Source: an uncultured Pelosinus sp. (GTDB lineage Bacteria; Bacillota; Negativicutes; Sporomusales; Acetonemataceae). Taken from it: DNA of 27,644 bases. The notes below the pieces were generated by a model. The model was not told the DNA's origin, did not search any database, and saw nothing but the letters and a program-made list of their open reading frames with translations. The stretch covers positions 1-27,644 of the forward strand of contig UQPB01000042.1 in assembly GCA_900542835.1 (NCBI GenBank). Reading direction: 5' to 3'. Position numbers and translations under genes: made by a program. This document shows, one piece after another, positions 6,601 to 12,341 of this stretch (within the stretch, counting starts at the first letter, position 1; each line of letters starts with the position of its first letter).

Positions 6601-8551
6601 AGGCAGTCAGGCCGAGACTGTCCTGCTCGCCGCCGCCGGAGAAGGAATGGGAATCGGCCTCGACCTTGCCGACATAAAAGCCGGCGTAGACGTCGCCGTT
6701 GGCGATCCGGGGCTTTAACAGCTTGTCGTAACCGACCTGAAGGCCGTTATAGTTCTGACTGACACGGCGGCCATAGGCGGCGGCGCTTTTATACTCGCCA
6801 TGCCAAACCTCGGCCCAGAGGTTTTCCTTCTGATCGGCTGCGCCAGCATTGGTCATTGCGGCTGGTGATGAACGATGCAACGTGCCTGCCTTGCGGAACA
6901 GGCTGAGATAATTCGACTGCCACAAATTACCCATTACGGTGGTATTGTCCGCCGCCGACATGCCGGATTCGGAAATCATGCCGGTATCGATATAGCTGTA
7001 GCTCTGCAGCGTCCAAGCCGTACCTTTGTCGGCGCCGCCGGCGGGATCGGTGAAGTAGTTGTCCAGCTGCCCGAGCACCGGCGTGATCTCATATTTGCTG
7101 AAGATGCCGTCGGCCAAAGATGTCTGACCGGTGACGGTAAACTGCTCCGCCCCGTTTAAGATGCCCAGCAGAATAACCGGGTTGCCGCTCTCCGGCGCTA
7201 CCGCGCCGCCCTGCGCCTTGCCGCCCAGCTCCGGCAGCCAGCCCAGCTGAATATGGAGCGAAGCCGCACCGCCGTCCGGCGTGGTCGCGGTATTGATCAA
7301 TACGCTGTCCTGCATACCTCTAGCAATCGTTGGCAGAACCGTCGGACTGCCGCTGTCACGTATAGCGTACGACCCCAGCCGGAAGGTGGTGCCGTCCGCC
7401 AGTTCGGCCTGCTTAACCAGCAGCGTCCGGTTTGCCCGCAGGGATTCGCCGTCCTTAAGGTAGCGGGCGTTATTGTCCAGATCGCTTACAATCGGCGCGC
7501 CGTAGGCGGTGGTGGTATTGAGATAGGACAGGTCGATTACGCTGTTGGCGCCGGTCGTCAGGTCGTCGACCGTAATAACTGTTGCGGCGGAATTGGTGAC
7601 AGGCGGCGCCGTATTATCAACAGTTGGTCCGTAAACGACGCCCCAGTCATCCATCGCGCTTCGGGCTGTATACTCAAATGATCCAGTACCGACCTCAATT
7701 TTTTCCCGGCCTTCAACTGAATACTGCCCGTTAATATACGACCCGATTGTCTCCGTCCTATCCATTGGACGCCATACGCCCGCGACGCTTGCACTGCTGT
7801 AAGTACTTTGCCCGGCAGAAGTGCTGTCCACTATAACTGACGAGGCCCAGCCCTCAAACCATAGATCCATGCCAAGCTGATACCTGGAGCCGCCTGTCTC
7901 ACCATAAAGAACGGGTAAGTGTTCAAGCTGGCTGTAGTCGCCGCTTGTCAATGCTGCCTGAATTTCCTGGGCATATTGAGGATTTAACCAATACGCAGAA
8001 TTCATAGCGCCAATGAGTTGGCTCGGGGTTTCCGCGAACTGTGCCACCGGAATAAGGCTTCCGTCAGGCAGCTTAAGCATAACATGTTCATAGCCCAGTG
8101 TTGCGGCCCATTGGTCAGGTTTTATTCCCCCAACAGAGCCGTCATAGATAGAGCGGCTGCCATCATGAGACTTGAGATTGATCATCGCGTCTCCCCAGTC
8201 TGCCAGAAACACGGTTTGGTATTGTGAAGCGTTCGCAGGAGTGGTAAAAGCAGCCTGATTCCCAATTGTTCCATAATATTGACCGCCGCCGCCCGTCGTT
8301 TCACCGGCAACCGGCGATGCCTGCACATTGCTTCCCGCACCGGCCAGAGACCAAGCGGCCGCGCTCCCCAGCAAAACCGCTATGCCTATTTTTTTATAGA
8401 GGCTCTGTTCAGACCGCAAACAACGTTGCGCTCCACTTCGCCGTCCCCGCCGCCGCGCCGACGGCAGCTTGCCGCTGCCGCCGGCCAGCTCCGATACCAC
8501 CTGCCAACAGGCGCGGGCCTTGTTCCAAATGACTTTGTATATATGATTCAA
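3626..8551 (-). CDS. Autotransporter-TonB-dependent receptor fusion (1641 aa, two beta-barrels)
   Basis: One uninterrupted frame encodes two outer-membrane systems. Start: TTG at 8551, giving (M)NHIYKVIWNKARACWQVVS, an extended signal peptide region typical of type V autotransporters, with AAGGA about 10 nt upstream. An Arg-rich insert follows, then a hydrophobic signal core (about 55-72) and cleavage near VQASP-V. Residues about 80-560 form a passenger-like region I cannot assign. Residues about 575-846 match an autotransporter beta-domain (NLWAEVWHG, YNGLQVGYDKL, final LNGGLNWSW). A Pro/Ala linker spans about 850-950. Residues about 955-1085 are a TonB plug: possible TonB box FAPLTVEA, then DLLERVPGLFVQR, VRGSTGAQVNVYVDGV, VERVEVYRG, GGVINIVTKK. 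The rest is a 22-strand-type barrel ending YYATVEHKF with terminal Phe. The three cobalamin riboswitches upstream suggest corrinoid import (BtuB-like). Substrate and whether both barrels insert are inference. Confidence 0.9.
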   Translation of the reverse strand: MNHIYKVIWNKARACWQVVSELAGGSGKLPSARRRGRRSGAQRCLRSEQSLYKKIGIAVLLGSAAAWSLAGAGSNVQASPVAGETTGGGGQYYGTIGNQAAFTTPANASQYQTVFLADWGDAMINLKSHDGSRSIYDGSVGGIKPDQWAATLGYEHVMLKLPDGSLIPVAQFAETPSQLIGAMNSAYWLNPQYAQEIQAALTSGDYSQLEHLPVLYGETGGSRYQLGMDLWFEGWASSVIVDSTSAGQSTYSSASVAGVWRPMDRTETIGSYINGQYSVEGREKIEVGTGSFEYTARSAMDDWGVVYGPTVDNTAPPVTNSAATVITVDDLTTGANSVIDLSYLNTTTAYGAPIVSDLDNNARYLKDGESLRANRTLLVKQAELADGTTFRLGSYAIRDSGSPTVLPTIARGMQDSVLINTATTPDGGAASLHIQLGWLPELGGKAQGGAVAPESGNPVILLGILNGAEQFTVTGQTSLADGIFSKYEITPVLGQLDNYFTDPAGGADKGTAWTLQSYSYIDTGMISESGMSAADNTTVMGNLWQSNYLSLFRKAGTLHRSSPAAMTNAGAADQKENLWAEVWHGEYKSAAAYGRRVSQNYNGLQVGYDKLLKPRIANGDVYAGFYVGKVEADSHSFSGGGEQDSLGLTAYASWIGDKGHFLDAAVTAARLSNDYHLMTTTADGSYGRVNADYSTWGYGLGLRYGYQAKRENGWFLEPSVALFAGHVDETSYSLSNNLGVRQGGYDTVTGKLALAAGRELAGNGNVYAAVAAVHDFAGGSALSSYYGDQTRAIDTVGGKDSWWEFSLGGNFNISPSGVFNLNLTKTTGSDSGNDWKLNGGLNWSWGGFWGSRDGGQTADRAVTDSGGAAVVVGQPLIAQTAEPLFAPSAGRQAAVATGAEAPGTAIDAAAKPLPAAVDPIAAKPQPSASAEAKSVPVAAADAVHTEAPAGGDFSFAPLTVEASRPEWEKKLSPGQVSVVYPAEFAGEQKDLPDLLERVPGLFVQRISGDGHYTVARVRGSTGAQVNVYVDGVLMNLNGDTAVNLSTIPVDNVERVEVYRGYVPARFSGSPLGGVINIVTKKPDKLGGSVSQGLRSYGGYTGNYQLTTPLGDGSLLATYQRDIWDGDFRFANLPQQRPDAQEGSYGDLHRRSNGYQNSDGMVKWQNDNWMVKAAWKDLHEQLPRSVARLEPIPPWHVGYEDYLKGYNDAEMDIRQKEIQISRRDTIGELDWNWKLYYLDSRKDYQATGLQRSGYVDPFAVNWPGFLWSEFHSKKWGGNVNSALKMGDSHLLEFNFDYSHETMDADGSSWDIWNNHSSHKDSKRQFIHKYTIKEYHLTLQDSISLNQAGDFKFTPIARADKVEMSTLSDSDREWQYSGGVALQKQLNPNWSVKTSWGTYNRHPNFYELFGDGATIQPNEAAEKFFGAAGQGTWERGTQFDFSVNWQGELARADTDTVLTWFQRDAKNQFALWQPNVPNAPGSYFPMDTAEVHGIELTHNMQWERFSLNLAGTWQKSEYESSQNVFGGHTYGHKSAISYTPEWVWNARLNYRFPGDKLNVFAEYHYMDEQFTGIDSNSSGTMQALSTVDLGVKYAFNNGWKLNAGVNDIFNKGYDLRQTDGLREFTLGYPLAGRMYYATVEHKF

Positions 8552-8736
8552 AATTAACCATTCCTTTGCACTATTCTGTTTTTTGCGGCGACGCCGCGCG
8601 GTATTGCCGCGCCGCTGTGATCGCGCCGCCAGGCATCGTGTCAACATAACTATTAAACGTTGTATAAATAAGTGCTGCTGCGACGGCTTGTACGCCCGGG
8701 TGCCAGCCAAACGGCCCGGCTCAGACTGAGAGCAAC

Positions 8737-8758
8737 AAAAAAACTCCCTCACGGGAGT
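8737..8758 (-). terminator. Riboswitch A expression-platform terminator
   Basis: On the minus strand ACTCCC-GTGA-GGGAGT is followed by seven T (8737-8743), a textbook intrinsic terminator. It lies between the B12 box of riboswitch A and the TTG start at 8551, so it is the probable OFF structure controlled by cobalamin. About 185 nt of leader remain between it and the start. Confidence 0.85.
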
Positions 8759-8882
8759 GCTTACGCCGGCCGGCAGCAATGCCCGGCTCACGTAATCCCC
8801 TCCCTGTCACTCGCAGGTTGCGTACCGTATCAAGCCCTTCCCCGGCGCTGTCTCTGGCCGGTTCAGGGTTGGGGTACAATGG

Positions 8883-9120
8883 TGATTGTCGGATAGGCAG
8901 TTCTCCTGACTCGCGGTTCGTCGCTCGTTTGCGCCTTCCCGGAGCTTGCGCTCCAGTGACCCAGTACCCTGTCGGTACTGCTGCAAATCCGCTCCCCGTT
9001 ACAGTGGCGTGACCGTGCCGGCTTTGCACCGGACTTCCCTATTAGGCCTGTACCGCTTCGCGCCTGAGCCAGTCGTCGTCCACTGGCTGCGGCTTGATCC
9101 GGTACTTGGCACCTATCCCT
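8883..9120 (-). promoter_or_regulatory. Cobalamin riboswitch A (proximal)
   Basis: Read on the minus strand, the hallmarks appear in order: AGGTGCC near 9110 (5' stem), TAATAGGGAAGTCCGGTGCA, AAGCCGG, CACGGTCACGCCACTGTAAC, and after a long variable arm the B12 box GAGTCAGGAGAACTGCC at about 8895-8913. The core agrees with the family consensus. Downstream, a segment CGCAACCTGCGAGTGACAGG is shared with riboswitch B, then the terminator at 8737-8758. It is the last switch before the receptor fusion gene. Cobalamin binding normally lowers expression in this family. Confidence 0.93.
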
Positions 9121-9644
9121 GACGTATTCAATTCTTTTGATTAGTATGCGGGATGCCATAAGAATATGACTGCTTATGGACATTTACCGCTGGTTGACAG
9201 GCCGCCGGCCTTGTCCGTTCCGCCGGCGGTTGACATTGAAACAGGCGAATGCTCCGAACCACCCCAACAGCCTGCGCACTGCGCAAAGGATCGGGGATTG
9301 TCACAAGAGGACATTCTCTGTGCCCTCCATTTCCCCTCTGCGTCTCGGTGGAATCGTTATTTGCGGTTCCTTCAACACGGAACCGGCCTTCGCGTACTTT
9401 TACAACAGGCCGGATTTTGCGCCGCGGTGCCGGTTGGCGGCTGCGGCGGTTCAACCTGTTCTCCTGCTGCTGGGCGGTCCTCCTTCCTGTATTGCTGCTC
9501 CGCGCCGATAACGCGCGGAGGGGACGCTGCTGTCCATGCGCCCGGACATCAACAGCGGCGCGAGTAACCTTCTCCCTGTCAACCGCAGGTTGCGTACTGT
9601 CCCTCCCTGACTTTAGCCTGTCAGGGCCGGCACAGGACTGCGAA
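9121..9644 (-). other. Gene-free spacer between riboswitches A and B with repeat debris
   Basis: I find no convincing gene. The long minus ORF that crosses it runs through riboswitch sequence. On the minus strand, after riboswitch B, come the shared CGCAACCTGCGGTTGACAGG block (about 9572-9591), a GC-rich hairpin CTCCGCGC/GCGCGGAG (about 9508-9530) without a T-run, and a short stretch preceded by an AGGAGAACAGG site that could encode a basic peptide (NRRSRQPAPRRKIRPVV). That stretch then runs into a repeat fragment. It may be the remnant of a gene once controlled by switch B. Confidence 0.45.
9318..9366 (+). repeat. Repeat fragment R6 (degenerate right arm)
   Basis: TCTCTGTGCCCTCC, CCCTCTGCGTCTC and GGTGGAATCGTT match the right arm of the dispersed family in order, but with losses between units. 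There is no clear central ATTGATCAAT. The fragment sits inside the riboswitch leader, between switches A and B. Confidence 0.55.
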
Positions 9645-9862
9645 GATTGTCGGCACAGGCAGTTCTCCTGGCTCCAGGCGTCATCAACCCCGTCTTCCCG
9701 GTTTTTATCACACCAGTGACGGCGGGCCGCGGCGGGAGGCTGCGTAAAGCGGCGCTCACAAGCCATGCGGCAGTGGGGCTGAAATCCTGTTACAGTGGCG
9801 GGACCGCGCCGGTATTGCACCGGTCTTCCCTATTAAGCCTTCTAAAAAGGCACCTGCACCCG
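9645..9862 (-). promoter_or_regulatory. Cobalamin riboswitch B (middle)
   Basis: On the minus strand: GCAGGTGCC (about 9848-9856), TTAATAGGGAAGACCGGTGC, AATACCGGCGCGG, CCGCCACTGTAAC, then a variable arm and the B12 box GAGCCAGGAGAACTGCCTG at about 9658-9676. The core is canonical. Its own sigma-A-like promoter lies immediately upstream (9874-9903). Where A and C have a terminator, B has only the GC hairpin at about 9508-9530 with no following T-run, so transcription may continue into switch A. Confidence 0.92.
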
Positions 9863-9873
9863 CTTACGATATC

Positions 9874-9903
9874 ACAATATCACTAACAGTTACTATTCGT
9901 CAA
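9874..9903 (-). promoter_or_regulatory. Promoter of riboswitch B
   Basis: On the minus strand TTGACG (9898-9903), an 18-nt spacer and TATTGT (9874-9879). It lies downstream of the riboswitch C terminator and about 12 nt before the conserved 5' stem of riboswitch B, so transcription would begin almost exactly at the aptamer. Confidence 0.65.
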
Positions 9904-9965
9904 GTTTCCGTTTGTTTTTATTACCACCAGTTATCAAAGCAAATACCGCGTTTGGCGACGCAAAT

Positions 9966-10005
9966 AAAAAAACAGCTTCTCTGCGAGATAAGCAAAGAGG
10001 CTGTT
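9966..10005 (-). terminator. Riboswitch C expression-platform terminator
   Basis: On the minus strand AACAGCCTCTTTGC pairs with GCAGAGAAGCTGTT around a short loop, followed by a run of seven T (9966-9972). It lies after the B12 box of riboswitch C and before the promoter of riboswitch B. If it functions, it would end the C transcript without any gene having been read. Confidence 0.85.
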
Positions 10006-10111
10006 ATGCGCCACGAAACTGCCGGATCAAAGCCGGCGCGCAAATCCCCTCCCCATCGCTCGCGGGTGATGCACTGGGTTCCGGCCCGGAGCCGGTAAGC
10101 AGTAGCAACGG

Positions 10112-10292
10112 TGATTGTCATGCAGGCAGTTCTCCTGGCTCTGGCTCATCGCTTGACCGGACCTTCCCAAGACTTGGCGTCTCAGTGGCGTAGCGCAATT
10201 AGCGCTTCCGGGTTTGCTCCCCATTACAGTGGCGGGACCGCGCCGGCGTTGAACCGGCTTCTCTGTTAGGCCCTTGCGGGCACCTGCACCCT
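10112..10292 (-). promoter_or_regulatory. Cobalamin riboswitch C (distal, altered core)
   Basis: On the minus strand: GGGTGCAGGTGCCC (about 10278-10291), TAACAGAGAAGCCGGTTCAA, CGCCGGCGCGG, CCGCCACTGTAATGGGGAGC, and B12 box GAGCCAGGAGAACTGCCTGC (about 10122-10141). Two normally invariant stretches differ from A and B: AGAGAAG in place of AGGGAAG, and CCGGTTCAA in place of CCGGTGCAA. It keeps a complete cassette layout (promoter 10341-10369, terminator 9966-10005). The changes may weaken or alter ligand binding. Confidence 0.88.
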
Positions 10293-10340
10293 TGTATGCT
10301 GTTTTGATTGCAACTTATTGGTAATCCTTCTCTAGTTTTG

Positions 10341-10369
10341 ATACTAGCACGCTTGTATGATTTTGTCAA
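10341..10369 (-). promoter_or_regulatory. Promoter of the riboswitch leader (distal)
   Basis: On the minus strand TTGACA (10364-10369, perfect), a 17-nt spacer and TAGTAT (10341-10346). Transcription would start near 10334, about 45 nt before riboswitch C. If all switches are read through, the leader to the receptor start at 8551 would be about 1.8 kb. Confidence 0.75.
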
Positions 10370-10410
10370 CTAATAAAAGATTAAACAATTGGGTGACAGC
10401 ATTTTACTTT

Positions 10411-10712
10411 TTAACCGCAGGAGAAGACGGAGAGGAACGTACACGGAGACGGGCGAGGCAGCAAGCTGCCGCCCGGCAAGAACGACAGAACGCTCCACGG
10501 AGGACACAGAGGATACACGGAGGGCACAGAGGGAAAACGGGAACTTTAATTGATCAATGCTAAAACCCTCTGTGACCTCTGCGTCCCTCGGTGTCCTTTT
10601 CTGGACATTTTTCCCGTACCCTCTGTTAAACTCCGTGCCCTCCGTGGTTCGCCATCCCAGGCTGGAAACCCGGGCGAGGGAAAAAAACGATCCACGAAGG
10701 ACACCGACTGAA
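10411..10712 (-). repeat. Dispersed repeat, copy R3 (inverted, full length)
   Basis: This 300-nt stretch in a 500-nt gene-free region is the family element in the orientation opposite to R4 and R5. Reverse-complemented, it gives the shared order: TTCCAGCCTGG, CGAACCACGGAGGGCACGGA, a spacer, GGACACCGAGG units, GGGTTTTAGCATTGATCAAT, CCCTCTGTGCCCTCCGTGTA and an end block with GGCGGCAGCTTGCTGCCTCG, itself partly palindromic. R5 shares the end block (15063-15090). Nothing else is visible between the riboswitch promoter and the promoter at 10745. Confidence 0.8.
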
Positions 10713-10744
10713 TAAACAGTCCACGGCTCACTTTTCCACCCTAT

Positions 10745-10772
10745 ATGACGCAATAGCGTTTTATGCTATAAT
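10745..10772 (+). promoter_or_regulatory. Promoter of the coiled-coil gene
   Basis: ATGACG (10745-10750), a 16-nt spacer and a perfect TATAAT (10767-10772), about 43 nt before the proposed start codon. It is the only plus-strand promoter I call in the window. Confidence 0.65.
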
Positions 10773-10814
10773 TAAGCAAACTTAGTACGGTGCGCAAAGC
10801 AAGGGGGCGTGGGC

Positions 10815-11189
10815 ATGGAAAAAATACTGCAGCAGCTGCTTGACGGACAGCGGCACCTGTTCGAGGGTCAGCAGCAGATACTGAACAGAATGGACAAGCT
10901 GGAGCAAAAGTTCGATGCTCTGGATCAAAAGGTAAGCGGTCTGGAGGAAAAGGTAGCTGGCTTGGAAGTTTCCCTGCAAGAAAACGTGGCGATAACCAAA
11001 AGCATCCAGCATTGGACGGAAGAAATCCAAGCCCAGTTTCATGGGATGGGCCATACGCTGAACCGGATCGAGGGCAAGGTCAGCCAACTGGAAAAACAGC
11101 AGGATATTATCAAGGCGGATATTTCATTTTTAACCCGGAAGGCCGCCGAGCAGGATGAAGCCATGTATCGCTTGCAGCGAGCAAGATGA
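10815..11189 (+). CDS. Small coiled-coil protein of unknown function (124 aa)
   Basis: The start chosen is ATG at 10815, with AAGGGGG 7 nt upstream; an in-frame GTG at 10809 would sit too close to that site. The sequence is almost entirely heptad-patterned: LLDGQRHLFEGQQQILNRMD, then LEQKFDALDQKVSGLEEKV (about residues 32-50), and a second helix around residues 80-115 (LNRIEGKVSQLEKQQDIIKA). There is no signal peptide, membrane span or enzyme motif. Short coiled-coil proteins of this kind are common in Firmicutes without assigned function. It is the only plus-strand gene here, with its own promoter and a terminator 8 nt after the stop, so it is a single-gene unit. Confidence 0.85.
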   Translation: MEKILQQLLDGQRHLFEGQQQILNRMDKLEQKFDALDQKVSGLEEKVAGLEVSLQENVAITKSIQHWTEEIQAQFHGMGHTLNRIEGKVSQLEKQQDIIKADISFLTRKAAEQDEAMYRLQRAR

Positions 11190-11196
11190 TCCTTAA

Positions 11197-11232
11197 CCAA
11201 AAACCGCAAGGCTCACGCCTTGCGGTTTTTGG
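11197..11232. terminator. Bidirectional terminator
   Basis: CCAAAAACCGCAAGGC (11197-11212), loop TCAC, GCCTTGCGGTTTTTGG (11217-11232): a perfect 16-bp stem with A- and T-runs on the two sides. It lies between two convergent genes (coiled-coil gene and peptidase E) and can serve both. Confidence 0.9.
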
Positions 11233-11277
11233 CTGTTATAGAGCAAGTAATTACATAACAGAGAAGCCAGACTCGCA

Positions 11278-11898
11278 TCACTTTGCTGCGCTAATTCGCC
11301 TATCGCCGCCAGTAACCAGTATCACCTGCGCATTGCTGATGGGCTGCAACGCTAAGCTATCGTTATAGTCAGCGATTATTTTTTCTACTGTTTTTTGAAA
11401 CGGAAAACAGTTCTGATGCGGCAGTGGATAAAAGTCAATTACGTTTAATGCGTCAAAGCTGTTTAACCCGGCTGCCACTGTGTAATCATCCATTGCTTTC
11501 ACATAGTCAATAGCGGGAGCGAGAATGACCGAACCGGCCGATTCCCCGATATAGAGCTTCCCTGCCTCGATCTGCTGTCTAATGATGGCGTCAGCGCCGG
11601 TTCGCCGCAGCTCTTGCAGCAAAAAGAAGCTATTGCCGCCAGAAATATAGATATAATCGTTGTTTTGCAGTTTGCTGACAATGTCGGCTTGCTCCGCTGT
11701 GGAGATTTCCAGTTCGTCTACCTGCAGGCCTATTTTTTCAAGCGCCTTGCGGCCGGCCTTTACATAGAAGTTTACCTTTTCATGCAGCGCGGCGGTAGGA
11801 ATAAAGGTGACCGTTTTGCCGCTTAAATCGCCGCCGGCAAAATCAGGCAGCAGTGTTGCCACATCCTTAAAGGATGCCGCTAAAAACAATTTTTTCAT
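11278..11898 (-). CDS. Peptidase E / S51-family serine peptidase
   Basis: The protein has 206 residues, within the usual size for peptidase E and its relatives, which adopt a class I glutamine amidotransferase-like fold and cleave N-terminal Asp dipeptides in the characterised members. Visible motifs: ISGGNSFFLLQELR (about 85-98), the nucleophile elbow GESAGSVILAP with Ser120, and PLPHQN with His161. The start ATG at 11898 has AGGAGG at good spacing. No signal peptide is present, so it is cytoplasmic. The C-terminus (ILVTGGDRRISAAK) departs from the usual family ending, which suggests slight truncation or divergence. It stands alone between repeat R4 and the bidirectional terminator. Family is safe; substrate specificity is inferred from family only. 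Confidence 0.88.
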   Translation of the reverse strand: MKKLFLAASFKDVATLLPDFAGGDLSGKTVTFIPTAALHEKVNFYVKAGRKALEKIGLQVDELEISTAEQADIVSKLQNNDYIYISGGNSFFLLQELRRTGADAIIRQQIEAGKLYIGESAGSVILAPAIDYVKAMDDYTVAAGLNSFDALNVIDFYPLPHQNCFPFQKTVEKIIADYNDSLALQPISNAQVILVTGGDRRISAAK

Positions 11899-12008
11899 TG
11901 ACTAGCCTCCTGTTGGGTTTACGACTATTATACCCGTTTATTGTTGACAGCTAGCTTGTCAGTAATTTTGTTTGGCCAGTAAATAAATGCCGGGAAGATC
12001 AAGATAAG

Positions 12009-12258
12009 AATCCCGTTCTCCCTCTGTGCCCTCCGTGTGTCCTCCGTGTGTCCTCCGTGTCCTTCGTGGAATCGTTTCTTTCCCTGCCGCCCAGCTTCCA
12101 GTCCGGAATGACGAACCACGGAGGGCACGGAGTTTTCAGGAGGATCCAAAGAACCGCTTCCACAGAAGTCAGAGGGTTTTAGCATTGATCAATTAAAAAT
12201 CCCGTCTCCCTCTGTGCCCTCTGTGTATCCTCCGTGTCCTTCGTGGAATCGTTCCTTT
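12009..12258 (+). repeat. Dispersed repeat, copy R4 (with extra right arm)
   Basis: A stand-alone right arm (12009-12075: CCCTCTGTGCCCTCCGTGTG and repeats, ending TTCGTGGAATCGTTTC) is followed by a full element: TTCCCTGCCGCCCAGCTTCC, ACGAACCACGGAGGGCACGG, CACAGAAGTCAGAGGGTTTT, core ATTGATCAAT (12184-12193), then right-arm units ending CTTCGTGGAATCGTTCC. It fills the 443-nt gap between the peptidase E gene and the MetE-like gene. No gene or promoter is evident in the gap. Confidence 0.8.
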
Positions 12259-12341
12259 CGTCCCAGGGGTCACTGTCCAGTCTCGATGGTCAACGGCCGC
12301 ATTCCGGACTTTTGTGACAGGCCCTATCCGTCGTTAACGGA

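Noticed and set aside
5240..6718. Several long plus-strand open frames opposite the receptor fusion
   Set aside because: They are antisense shadows of a GC-rich gene: no ribosome binding sites, no recognisable domains, and the minus frame carries clear autotransporter and TonB-receptor motifs.
8552..8791. An 80-codon N-terminal extension of the receptor fusion
   Set aside because: It is extremely rich in Arg, crosses the leader near the terminator, and would place the autotransporter ESPR motif away from the N-terminus. The TTG at 8551 gives a canonical ESPR with a ribosome binding site.
9128..9820. A 230-codon minus-strand open frame between and across riboswitches A and B
   Set aside because: It reads straight through the riboswitch B core and B12 box and through repeat R6, has no ribosome binding site and no protein-like motif. 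The RNA interpretation explains the conserved segments.
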